A DNA stretch of 64,000 bases from the NCBI GenBank assembly GCA_023974075.1, contig JAMFTG010000232.1, positions 62,001 through 126,000 of the forward strand, written 5' to 3'. The position numbers and the translations under genes were made by a program. Origin of the DNA: Chaenocephalus aceratus. Its lineage: Eukaryota; Chordata; Actinopteri; Perciformes; Channichthyidae. This document shows, in pieces, positions 10,790 to 22,249 of this stretch; positions within the stretch are counted from its first letter, which is position 1, and each line of letters starts with the position of its first letter. Under the pieces are notes generated by a model. That model was not told the DNA's origin, did not search any database, and was given only the letters and a program-made list of their open reading frames with translations.

Positions 10790-11726
10790 CGCTATTTTAC
10801 AGCTCGACAGCAGGAGGAGAACAACAGGGTGAGTGTTAACACCAGGATCTGCTTTCTAACACCTTCATTATTTACTCTGTCAAACTGGATGTCAGAAAAA
10901 TAACTTAAAAATCTGCGTCCTAGAGTCCATGAGACTTCTGCAAGTGTTGTGAACTTTTATTATTTCCTGTTTCCTCACTCATCAGAGTTACATAACATGT
11001 GACAGCCCAGCGCAGACAAAATGGAGAGCGGCCTGCAGTCTGACTGATTTCATGTAGTTTAACCGTGTGTGTGTGTGTGTGTGTCTGTTGTGTCTCTGCA
11101 GTGTTACTGGTTTATCTCTCAGACTGGAGAAGATGAGTGGTTTCAAAGATGAGGAAGAGGACAAGTCTCCAGTCTCCAGCTGCCTGTCTCTGAAGAGTGA
11201 CAGCTCTATGGGTCGTCCTCCAGGCTTCAGTGATGAACCTGTACCCTCCGACACAAAGTAAGAGTTTCTCCTGTGAGCTGACCTGAAGAGGATTCAGTTG
11301 TTTGGTATCATCTAAACTGTTTAATGAAACCCAGTAGAGTACATTAACAAAGTGTAATTGATCTCTTGCTTCTTGTCATAATCAGAGATAGTAAATACTC
11401 TACTAGTGAAATCATCCTCACACTCTACATGTTGGACTTTGTGTTAAATTAAGCAAATAAAATATACATGTAAAACGTTTCACACTCTAATGAATGTTAC
11501 CAACAGAAACCAACAATCACGACTCAACAACTCTAAACATCTGTAATCAGTTGAACAGTCACAGATCAGAAGCTGCTCTTTAAATGAACTACTGATGTTT
11601 AAACATGTGTTGTTTCCACAGACAGAGAGCAGAGTCTCCGGTCTCCATGTGGTCTCTGAAGAGTGACCGGTCTAAAGAGTGGCTTCCTCCAGACTTCAGT
11701 GATGAACCTGGACCCTCAGACACAAA
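10790..11726 (+). pseudogene. 5' exons of a fish NLR-type gene, copy 1 (no NACHT part)
   Basis: A probable untranslated exon ends at 10,828 before GTGAGTG. Exon 2 spans 11,102-11,257 (acceptor TCTCTGCAG, ATG at 11,133, donor GTAAGAG) and encodes MSGFKDEEEDKSPVSSCLSL and onward to SDEPVPSDTK. Exon 3 spans 11,622-11,726 (acceptor TTTCCACAG, donor GTAAGAG) and encodes a second version of the same peptide, with WSLKSDRSKEWLPPDFSDEP. Exon 3 is 105 nt and starts and ends in phase 2, so the peptide exon is a repeatable cassette. Such acidic Ser-rich repeats precede the FISNA/NACHT domains of fish NLR-C proteins. No NACHT or LRR exon follows in the window, so the gene is either cut short or continues through very long repeats. 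Confidence 0.7.
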
Positions 11727-11881
11727 GTAAGAGTTTCTCCTGTGACCTGACATGAAGAGGATCCAGTTTGTACGTAATCTAATATATGAAACTGTTCTTT
11801 AATGAAATCATGTGAGCAGTTTGTAAAGGACACACGCAGCAGAGCAAGCTAACATCATCTAAGGATATTTCAAGAGGCAAT

Positions 11882-12512
11882 TGTTGGGTTCAGAATTCCA
11901 GAAAAGACAACTTCTAAGTTGAACTATTTATTGTAAAGAGAGCAACAGATATATATCACTTGGCCAAGGACTCGTCACGTCTTTGGGAATCACAGGCAGC
12001 ACAGCTGTAATCTGTAACCACCAAATCCGTCAAATCCGTGCAACAATACATTGTATGACACAGGGCGTTGCCCGTACATTTATGATTGGTCAAGACTAGC
12101 TGAAGAGATACCGCGGGTTAGACTTGGTCTCTTTGGTTGGTGCACAGACTCAGATTCTCTTGGCAACACGATCCTCCAATCAGCATTCGGCCGGCCTGTG
12201 GAAGTCCCTCCCTACTCTGGCACCATCATACTAATTGGTTTTCTCTAACGTTCTTCAGATATAGCAGGAAACCATAATGTTGCTTCCTAGCTTTGCGGGG
12301 AGCGCGGCTCCCACACAGAGTCAAGGCCGGGCGTTGTGCTGTTCTGACTACCTCTTTGTGTTCTCTCAGTCTCTGTACTCGACCTTGCTACTTTCAATAT
12401 TGCAAGCCAAACTTTCTTCTGACTATTCCCCTCGTTGGTATCCAACCCATCAGAACCTGGGATTAGTGATTGTGTCTATTTATTCTATAGTCATAGCAAT
12501 CTCATGAGCACA
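11882..12512 (-). mobile_element. LTR-like insertion (copy 1)
   Basis: Read on the minus strand it starts TGTGCTCATGAG and ends GAACCCAACA, that is TGT...ACA ends as in LTRs, with AATAAA near its 3' end. No internal retroviral coding is seen, so it would be a solo LTR. No convincing target-site duplication was found at these ends; a GCAAT pair nearby gives a different right boundary. Copy 2 lacks about 75 bp of it (around 12,125-12,205). Confidence 0.4.
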
Positions 12513-12835
12513 ATAAGCATATATTGTAATAATAAATAAAAATAAATAATAAATAAATAAATAATAAAATTAATTAACGTGCTTTAACCACCAGGTGTCC
12601 CTTTCTATCAGCTGTGCACCGTTATGGTGTAAATACAGCCTATCTACCAATTGGATCAAATATAAAAGTCAGCCGAATTAGTGTTGATACTGCAAGGAGA
12701 CGTATTGTGTGAAAATAAATGTAAGATGTTGTTTAATTGCTTATATATTTATGATCCACGTCACATTTTCAGTTTTGGCTTGCAGTTCCTCATGTTTGTC
12801 CAGTCTTCTCAGCAGGGCTCTAAAAATTACAAAAC

Positions 12836-12915
12836 TTTCTGGGGATATCACTATTTCTGACGTAAAGATAGATCCTGCAGAAGTTGCTTGAGATTCATCA
12901 CATTTGCCAGGATTA
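12836..12915. other. Junction where copy 1 lacks the 7.6-kb block of copy 2
   Basis: Copy 1 passes directly from sequence matching copy 2 up to about 46,380 into sequence matching 53,963-54,045 (ACTTTCTGGGGATATCACTA). A few bases around ATTAC are shared by both edges. From about 12,915 to 13,080 copy 1 has sequence I cannot place in copy 2, and homology resumes at 13,081 versus 56,211. Confidence 0.85.
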
Positions 12916-13079
12916 CTTTTGAGCTTGTGTTAATGTTGTAAATCGAAACAAAACACATCAAAGAAGCCAGAAAAAAGTACCTGATAGGGTTTAGAAAAAG
13001 CATGCGACTTTGGTTTTTAATAGATATGTTTGTTCATGAATTTAATTAAATTGAGTCAACGTTGACTTTTGTCCGACAA

Positions 13080-15480
13080 AAAAAACACATCAAATCACAT
13101 CTACAAATCAATACGAATCTAATGAAACCACTTTCAGACTCCTGAACGCGTGTTTACAAGTTTTAAAACGTAGCAATGGCTTTTCACATCACACCATTGT
13201 GTGATATATGATAAATATGATTAATATGATGAAATTAATGTGTATAATGTTTTTAAATGTTCCCAATGATTGTTCTTATAATGTTTCTTAAATGTTTTTG
13301 TATAAATGTATTTGTTCTGCTATATAATATGGAGAGTCTGACAGGAGTTTCGAACCCGTGTCACCCGTGTAGCGACCTGGATCGCCTCAAGCTTATATAG
13401 TATAGTCTATTATAAACATTCTGAACGGCACATTTAGCTGTGTTTTCCACCATCAAAATGTACAAACGACACATCAAATCACATCTACAGATGAAGACGA
13501 AGCGAATGGAATTACTCGCAGATTCCTAGTGTGTGGAAATTGAGACGTGAGATCTCTCACATTTCTGGGCTAACCAGAAATGTAAATAGTGCTCAAACAG
13601 TAAAAACTAGACATGCTAGGAGTCTATGGAGTACTTCCATTCGCTTCGTCTTGATCTGTAGATGTCATTTGAGGCATTGTGTGTCCATTTTGATGGTGGA
13701 AAACAAAGGGAAATGTATTTTTGCTCATTGAAATTGTTAAAGTGAAGCTGAAAGTGACGTCACTGTTGAGAAACGGAGGAGAGCAGGGGAGAGAGATCTC
13801 ACGTCTCGATTTATACACACTATGAGTCTGGCAGTACGTCCATTCGCTTCGTTTTCATCTGTAGATGTGAATTGATGTGTCGTTTGTACATTTTACTGGT
13901 GGAAACACAGGTAAATGTCTCGTTACCTCTATTGACGTTACTGGTCTTAGGTCCGGTGGGTCCCGGGTTCGAAACCCACCCGATACTGGTAGTCACAATA
14001 GAATTATTATAATATATATTGTGGTGCACTTTTTTTTTTATTCAAATATTGCTATATCTGCAATCAAAGTCAACCCCTCCCAGTACTGGGTACTAGTTAA
14101 TTCCACTATCCCCACTATATTTAAAAAATAAGTCATATATAAAAAAATAATTTTATAAAGTCTGAGTTAACTTTTTTTGAGATCATAGAAAAGGGATTGA
14201 AAATGGAAAAAAAGTATACGAAAATAGTGTCCCGTAAGGCGGGTAGAGTCCCTGACAACTCCCCTTACATTCCTCCAGAGTCAGAAAAAGTCTAAGTTAA
14301 CTTTTGGAAGAACCATAGAAAAGGGGTGAAAATGGAAAAAATGTATCCGAAAATAGTGCCTCATATGCGGGTAGAGTCCCCCTGACAACTCCACTTTCCT
14401 CACATTCCTCCAGAGACCAGTTCAAAAACTTAAAGTTTTTGAAGAAACCATACTGGGGGGTCTCCAGGCACACATGTACCGGGGCCAGAGTGCACATGGA
14501 GCAGGGAGACATTCCTCCATGAAGTGAGGCAGCCGTTTTTTCTTCTGAGTCCTTTCAAAAACCGACTTCCGTTTCCGATTTCGTGCAGACAGTAGTCTTT
14601 TACACCATCAAAATGGAACAAACGATGCATCGAATGGCATCTACAGATCAAGACGAAGCTAACCGAAGTACTCACAGACTTCTAGCGTGTGAAAAACGTG
14701 TGCAAAGTATCCGCAAACGGACCAGTGGCTGTGATGCTAGCTTTGCTGCTAGCGGTTAGCATTTTCAAGGAAAATACATTGAAATGGTGCCGTTAGCTTA
14801 GCGACTAGCGGTTAGCATAATATTAGTATTTCACACATTCACTGTTCACCTCATGACATAAATTATAATGTAACCCATTATCCCTCTCTTAATTCAACAC
14901 AATTGTTTTATATTTAATAATTCCATAATAACTAAACCTATAATAATTAACTTAAAAAGTATCCCTCTCTCAATTCAACTAATTTTAAATAATTTTCACA
15001 TTTCCATTAAAAGGCGGGTATCGTACCCGGGTCCTCCAGAGCAAAGATAACGACTTATCTCAGTACGACACAGGGCCGCTTAGAGATTACAGGGAAAAAG
15101 TCTACTATATAGGATATATTTCTCAGTATGTATATCAACGGGACATTTTCATATCTTTTTCCGCCATCAAATGTATAAACGACACATCAAATCACATCTA
15201 CAGACCAAGACGAAGCGAATGGAAGTACTGCCAGCATGTGAAAAACGTGTGTTTTACATTTTAATAGTTACAAAATGAATAAACCTATTATACTAACTAC
15301 CCTAAAATACTATAACACTAACTATACAATAATCAACTTCAAATATGGAGAGTCTGAGAAGACAACTTTCCACATGTAATTATCTCTTGACTAAATATAA
15401 AAATATTTGCATGCATGCCATAGCGTGGATTCGAACTCGCGACCATCCGCACCAATGAGCAACGCTTATATCACTGCAAC
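13080..15480. repeat. Zone of a core/tRNA-like composite repeat (copy 1)
   Basis: A core of about 75 bp containing ACACATCAAATCACATCTAC and GACGAAGCGAATGG occurs at about 13,078, 13,445, 14,605 and 15,167 on the plus strand and at about 13,625-13,710 and 13,825-13,915 on the minus strand. Downstream of several cores, in core-reverse orientation, lies an AATGTNYCGTT-like box and then a tRNA-like stretch with a B-box-like motif (GGGTTCGAAAC at about 13,350 minus and 13,965 plus; GGGTACGATACCC near 15,018 minus). A further tRNA-like stretch (GAGTTCGAATCC) is near 15,425 minus. None folds as a proper tRNA by inspection. No protein was recognised. Confidence 0.7.
14161..14425. repeat. 130-bp direct repeat, two units (copy 1)
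   Basis: Units start TCTGAGTTAAC at 14,161 and TCTAAGTTAAC at 14,291. Each has GGTGAAAATGGAAAAAA-like, GGCGGGTAGAGTCC-like and CATTCCTCCAGAG segments. Copy 2 has three units from 57,279. No coding content was recognised. Confidence 0.88.
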
Positions 15481-15554
15481 TGCACTGCTTCGAATCTGAC
15501 AGCCTTGGTGGTGGGGGAGGGGAATACAATGAAATGGCTCTTAGTACTGTGTAC

Positions 15555-18500
15555 ACGGTCGCAGGGTCCCCACATTTTGCAAGCGGGTTCCACACAAGTG
15601 CAAAAACACACTCTCGAAGTATCGCAGCGCCAACCACATTTTTTAATTTTTTTAAATTTTCTTCCCATCTGCCAACACAAGCCTGTCAGATGCTAAGCTC
15701 CAGACAGCATTTTGTGAGAAAGTTTGACATTTTATTGAAAAAAGGTTCTGGGTGGGTTACAGTTTACATACTTCAGATTCCTGATCTGGGCCCTATTTAG
15801 AGGCCCCCTGTGAAAAATGTATCTCTTAGCCCTTTTCAAAGTACTTTTAAAACACTCACGAGCACTGCGGCTTCTCAAAAGGCCTTAACGGAAGGTTTTT
15901 GGTACATTTAAAGCCGTAACCTTTGACATTTAGTTGCACCAGAGGCAGCATTTGCATCTGCTCTCCAAGACGGTTAAAATGACATCAAGCTCAAAGCGGT
16001 CGGACCTTCCTTTGTGCTGTAAAGGGCACCGTACGGCATGAAAAGCGTGACCTTTGACCTTTGGAGCTTTGTACGGCATGAAAACGTGGACCTCTGACCT
16101 CGGTTTGACCTTGTGGAAGGTCGCAGGGTCCCCATATTTTGCAAGCGGGTTCCACACAAGCTAACAACACCACTCTCAAAGGCTCGGAGCGCCAAGCACA
16201 TTTTTGGAATTTTTTTCAATTTGCTCATTCTTCTCCAGCACTAGCCTCTCAGACTATTCACGTAAGTCAGGATTATGTGAGAAATTTTAAATGTTATTGA
16301 AAAGAAAATTATGGGTGGGTTTAAGTTTCCATACTTCAGATTCCCGACACCCCCCCCCCCATAAGTATAAGTACATGGTAAAATATTTGGGAAGTGGGAC
16401 CCCATATTGAGTTGACGGCCACCCACCCACAACATTACAAATATCTGGGCCCTATTTAGAGGCCCCCTGTGAAAAAATCATCTCTTTAGCCCTTTTCAAA
16501 GTACTTTAAACACTCACGGAGCACTGCGGCTTCTCAAAAGGCCTTAACGGAAGGTTTTGGTACATTTTAAGCTGTAACCTTTAACATTTAGTTGCACCAG
16601 AGGCATCCATTGCATCTGCTCTCCGAGACGGTTAAAATGACATTAAGCTCAAAGCGGTCGGACCTTCCTTTGTGCTGTAAAGGGCACCGTACGGCATATG
16701 AAAGCCTGACCTTTGACCTTTGGAGCTTTGTAACGGCATTGAAAACGTGACCTCTGACCTCGGTTTTGACCTTGTGGAAGGTCGCAGGGTCCCCATATTT
16801 TGCAAGCGGGTTCCACACAAGCTAAACAACACACTCTCAAAGGCTCGGAGCGCCAAGCACATTTTTGGAATTTTTTTCAATTTGCTCATTCTTCTCCAGC
16901 ACTAGCCTCTCAGACTATTCACGTAAGTTATGTGAGAAATTGTAAATGTTATTGAAAAGAAAATTATGGGTGGGTTTAAGTTTCCATACTTCAGATTCCC
17001 AGACACCCCCCCCAATAAGTATAAGTACATGGTAAAAATATTTGGGAAGTGGGACGCCATATTGAGTTGACGGCCACCCACCCACAACATTACAATATCT
17101 GGGCCCTATTTAGAGGCCCCCTGTGAAAAAAAATCATCTCTTTAGCCCTTTTCAAAGTACTTTAAACACTCACGGAGCACTGCGGCTCTCAAAAGGCCTT
17201 AACGGAAGGTTTTGGTACATTTTAAGCTGTAACCTTTAACATTTAGTTGCACCAGAGGCATCCATTTGCATCTGCTCTCCGAGACGGTTTAAAATGACAT
17301 CAAGCTCTAAGCGGTCGGACCTTCCTTTGTGCTGTAAAGGCACCGTACGGCATGAAAGCCTGACCTTTAACCTTTGGAGCTTTGTACGGCATGAAAACGT
17401 GACCTCTGACCTCGGTTTTGACCTTGTGGAAGGTCGCAGGGTCCCCATATTTTGCAAGCGGGTTCCACACAAGCTAAAACAACACACTCTCAAAGGCTCG
17501 GAGCGCCCAAGCACATTTTTGGAATTGTTTTCAATTTGCTCATTCTTCTCCAGCACTAGCCTCTCAGACTATTCACGTAAATCAGGATTATGTGAGAAAT
17601 TTTAAATGTTATTGAAAAGAAAATTATGGGTGGGTTTAAGTTTCCGTACTTCAGATTCCCAGACACCCCCCCCCCATAAGTATAAGTACATGGTAAAAAT
17701 ATTTGGGAAGTGGGACCCCATATTGAGTTTACGGCCACCCACCCACAACATTACAATATCTGGGCCCTATTTAGAGGCCCCCTGTGAAAAATCATCTCTT
17801 TAGCCCTTTTCAAAGTACTTTAAACACTCACGGAGCACTGCGGCTTCTCAAAAGGCCCTTAACGGAAGGTTTTGGTACATTTTAAGCTGTAACCTTTAAC
17901 ATTTAGTTGCACCAAAGGCATCCATTTGCATCTGCTCTCCGAGACGGTTAAAAATGACATCAAGCTCAAAGCGGTCGGACCTTCCTTTGTGCTGTGTAAA
18001 GGGCACCGTACGGCATGAAAGCGTGACCTTTGACCTTTGGAGCTTTGTACGGCATGAAAAACGTGGCCTCTGACCTCGGTTTTGACCTTGTGGAAGGTCG
18101 CAGGGTCCCCATATTTTGCAAGCGGGTTCCACACAAGCTAAACAACACACTCTCAAAGGCTCGGAGCGCCAAGCAAATGTTTGGAATTTTTTTCAATTTG
18201 CTCATTCTTCTCCAGCACGAGCCTCTCAGACTATTCACGTAAATCAGGATTATGTGAGAAATTGTAAATGTTATTGAAAAGAAAATTATGGGTGGGTTTT
18301 AAGTTTCCATACTTCAGATTCCCAGACACCCCCCCCCCATAAGTATAAGTACATGGTAAAAATATTTGGGAAGTGGGACCCCATATTGAGTTGACGGCCA
18401 CCCACCCACAACATTACAAATATCTGGGCCCTATTTAGAGGCCCCCCTGTGAAAAAATCATCTATTTAGCCCTTTTCAAAGTACTTTAAACACTCACGGA

Positions 18501-20400
18501 GCACTGCGGCTTCTCAAAAGACCTTAACGGAAGGTTTTGGTACATTTTAAGCTGTAACCTTTAACATTTAGTTGCACCAGAGGCATCCATTTGCATCTGC
18601 TCTCCCAGACGGTTAAAATGACATCAAGCTCAAGGCGGTCGGGACCTTCCTTTGTGCTGTAAAGGGCACCGTACGGCATGAAAGCGTGACCTTTGACCTT
18701 TGGAGCTTTGTACGGCATGAAAACGTGACCTCTGACCTCGGTTTTGACCTTGTGGAAGGTCGCAGGGGTCCCCATATTTTGCAAGCGGGTTCCACACAAG
18801 CTAAAACAACACACTCTCAAGGCTTCGGAGCGCCAAGCACATTTTTGGATTTTTTTTTTTCAATTTGCTCATCTTCTCTAGCACTAGCCTCTCAGACTAT
18901 TCACGTAATCAGAGGATTATGTGAGAAATTTTAAATGTTATTGAAAAGAAAATTATTGGTGGGTTTAAGTGTCCATACTTCCAGATTCCCAGACACCCCC
19001 CCCCATAAGTATAAGTACATGGTAAAAATATTTGGGAAGTGGGACCCCATATTGAGTTGACGGCCACCACCCATAAACATTACAAATATCTGGGCCCTAT
19101 TTAGAGGCCCCCTGTGAAAAAATCATCTCTTTAGCCCTTTTCAAAGTACTTTAAACACTCACGGAGCACTGCGGGCTTCTCAAAAGCCTTAACGGAAGGT
19201 TTTGGTACATTTTAAGCTGTAACCTTTAACATTTAGTTGCACCAGAGGCATCCATTTTGCATCTGCTCTCCGAGACGGTTAAAATGACATCAAGCTCAAA
19301 GCGGTCAGACCTTCCTTTGTGCTGTAAAGGGCACCGTACGGCATGAAAGCGTGACCTTTGACCTTTGGAGCTTTGTACGGCATGAAAACGTGACCTCTGA
19401 CCTCGGTTTTGACCTTGTGGAAGGTCGCAGGGTCCCCATATTTTGCAAGCGGGTTCCACACAAGCTAAACAACACACTCTCAAAGGCTCGGAGCGCCAGA
19501 GCACATTTTTGGAATTTTTTTCAATTTGCTCATTCTTCTCCAGCACTAGCCTCTCAGACTATTCACGTAAATCAGGATTATGTGAGACATTTTAAATGTT
19601 ATTGAAAAGAAATTATGGGTGGGTTTAAGTTTCCATACTTCAGATTCCCAGACACCCCCCCCCATAAGTATAAGTACTGGTAAAAATATTTGGGAAGTGG
19701 GACGCCATATTGAGTTGACGGCCACCCACCCACAACATACAAATATCTGGGCCCTATTTAGAGGCCCCCTGTGAAAAAAATCATCTCTTTAGCCCTTTTC
19801 AAAGTACTTTAAACACTCACGGAGCACTGCGGCTTCTCAAAAGGCCTCTTAACGGAAGGTTTTGGTACATTTTAAGCTGTAACCTTTAACATTTAGTTGC
19901 ACCAGAGGCATCCATTTGCATCTGCTCTCCGAGACGGTTAAAATGACATCAAGCTCAAGGCGGTCGGACCTTCTTGTGTGCTGTAAAGGGCACCGTACGG
20001 CATGAAAGCGTGACCTTTCACCTTTGGAGCTTTGTACGGCATGAAAACGTGACCTCTGACCTCAGTTTTTGACCTTGTGGAAGGACGCCGGGTCCCCATA
20101 TTTTGCAAGCGGGTTCCACACAAGCTAAACAACACACTCTCAAAGGCTCGGAGCGCCAAGCAAATTTTTGGAATTTTTTTCAATTTGCTCTTTCTTCTCC
20201 AGCACTAGCCTCTCAGACTATTCACGTAAGTTATGTGAGAAATTGTAAATGTTATTGAAAAGAAAATTAAGTTAAGTTTCCATACTTCAGATTCCCAGAC
20301 ACCCCCCCCAATAAGTATAAGTACATGGTAAAAATATTTGGGAAGTGGACCCCATATTGAGTTGATGGCCACCCCCCCACAACATTACAAATATTCGGTA
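15555..20400. repeat. 660-bp satellite array, seven units plus a partial (copy 1)
   Basis: Full units start ATCTGGGCCCTATTTAGAGG at about 15,784, 16,443, 17,096, 17,757, 18,421, 19,087 and 19,745, with periods of 653-666 bp. A diverged partial unit covers 15,555-15,783. Each unit contains the DR1-like pair TGACCTTTGACCT and TGACCTCTGACCT about 45 bp apart, with point changes in some units, and a poly-C tract of variable length. The many antisense open readings inside are shadows that change length with small indels between units. Confidence 0.95.
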
Positions 20401-20717
20401 AGTGGGACCACATATTGAGTTGGACACCCCCACCCCCCCATAAGTATAAGTACACAGTACGTTATATTTGTTTAATATGTGGTAAGTGGGCTCTCATATT
20501 GACTTTCTGCCACCCCCCCATCTAATACAAGTACCACCCTATTAGAAGACCGCCACCTAGGGTCCAATAACATGCACCACAACCCATATTTTGTGTCCGG
20601 CACAAATATGGTGGCGACGGGACTGCAAATTCAGTGGACCATCCCTTGGCCCCAGTATTTGGACGGTGCTGCTATATCCCTTTGGGAGAATTGTCCAAGC
20701 CGGCACTATATTGCTTC

Positions 20718-21911
20718 CCAAGTTAACCGTCTGAAGTGCCAGTCAAGAAACGAATGCAGCATCGGGGGATGGGTTCAGAGTACAGCCTCTTTCTGGTCAT
20801 GTGTGTTGGAGGGAGGGGCTCTGTAAGGAAGTCTGAAGGAAGGGGGATATAATTTGTACTTTCAAATTATAGCTCACTCGAGATGGTTTTCTCCAAAATG
20901 ACAGGTTTTGCATACATAAAAAGTGTATCTTACAGTTCCTTTAGTTGTAGGATTGTGAAACTAATGTATAATTACTTTTATTAACTATAGGTTTGCATCC
21001 ATTAAAGTGTATCTTACAGTTCCTTTGTGAGTGAATTACACACAAATCTGCAGAGTGTCACTAAAAATGTTTTACGCACTGACTGACATTCTGTATGGGA
21101 GTTCACACCCGAGCTGCTGTAGGGGGTTGAGTATGTTTTGGCTCTCGGGGGATGGTGGGTTAAGAGACAGATTCTTAACTAAATCTTTACACATAAATCT
21201 GCCGAATGTCTGTAAAAAAAGTCTTTAAATCAAAAAACTTGCCTTTTTAGAGTCAGAAGTCTAACGAAATCTCATCAAACAGAGTACTTTATGTTAGTGG
21301 TCCTCTTTTATACACAAAAGTGTATATTTTCAGTAACTTTCTCTCAGAGAATTTAAGCATAAATCTGGTAAATATTCAAAACAGCCTTGTTTTTCACTGA
21401 AATAGCCTCAAAATCACAAACTGACATTAAGAGTCAGGGGGTTAACGAAATCTACTAAAACAAAGTAATTCATTATCTACTTTTTTCAGCTTTTATACAC
21501 AAAAGTGCAGAGAAGGTAGGCAGATTTAGAACACCATATGTGTGATGAGAAGGAAGAGGGACGGGGGAGGAAAATTCAGAGGATGAAGAAGCAGAAACAG
21601 CCATTATTCTTCACTCTTTTGTAAAACGGACAGTTTTCAAGAAAGATGAAACCGTGTTTATGCAGACATGCAAAATATCTGAAGCCCTATAAAAAACTTA
21701 CAAGTATATTGTGTGAAAATATCTCAGAAAGTCGTAATATTGTTTATTAGTGATTCCTGAGGATATTCTCTTTTTATTTGTAGCGACTGTGAACTAATGT
21801 GTAATTACTTTTTTACTAACTATAAGAAAAGTCTCTCTGAAGAGGGGAAATAATAAAACATAATCTTTGTCTTTTATAATTACTTTACACCATTATAAGG
21901 AAACCCAATAT
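20718..21911 (+). repeat. Left arm of a 1.2-kb inverted repeat (copy 1)
   Basis: From CCAAGTTAACCGTCTGAAG to TATAAGGAAACCC, this matches the reverse complement of 27,803-29,000 at high identity. It contains tandem-like blocks of about 200 bp (GTAACTTTCTCAGAGAAT, CAGCCTTGTTTTTCACTGAA). A partial direct copy of 21,000-21,540 follows at 22,250-22,790. With the PolB fragment at 27,543 this may be one end of a shrunken Polinton-like element. Copy 2 carries the same arm at about 61,930-63,110. Confidence 0.8.
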
Positions 21912-22249
21912 GAAGCTGTGCGAGGCTGTATGGTGTACTATTAGATTTTGTTGTACCCATAAAGAATGTGTGTTTCTGCTCCATTTCACTCCATACGGCT
22001 CCAGGCTGATCAGAACAAAAGTGTCCACGGGGGTTCAGAGTACAGCCTCTTTCTGGTCATGTGTGTTGGAGGAGGGGCTCTGTAAGGAAGGTTGAAGGAA
22101 GGAGCAGGATTTCTCCCCCGGTTTGACTGCAAAAGACTCTGACTTTTCTCCAAAAAATGACCTACCCCCTACCCTTAAGAACAATTAACACACACACAGT
22201 CAATTTGACTGTTGATCTCAACTGTTTAAATCGCTAATGTGAAAAAGGT

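Noticed and set aside
11882..12512. A complete LTR retrotransposon
   Set aside because: Only one LTR-like unit is seen, without primer-binding site, gag or pol, and the target duplication is ambiguous. Kept as a low-confidence solo-LTR-like feature.
13930..13995. A functional tRNA gene at GGGTTCGAAACCC and similar sites
   Set aside because: The B-box-like loop is present, but the T-stem has mismatches and no acceptor, D or anticodon arms could be built by inspection. Recorded as tRNA-like only.
15930..20183. Repeated antisense readings of 60-106 residues in the 660-bp satellite
   Set aside because: They shift frame and length from unit to unit with single-base indels, so there is no sign of protein selection.
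15784..20400. CRISPR-like regular repeat
   Set aside because: Units are contiguous with no unique spacers, the genome is eukaryotic and the unit is 660 bp. The same applies to the 33-, 55-, 59- and 69-bp arrays.
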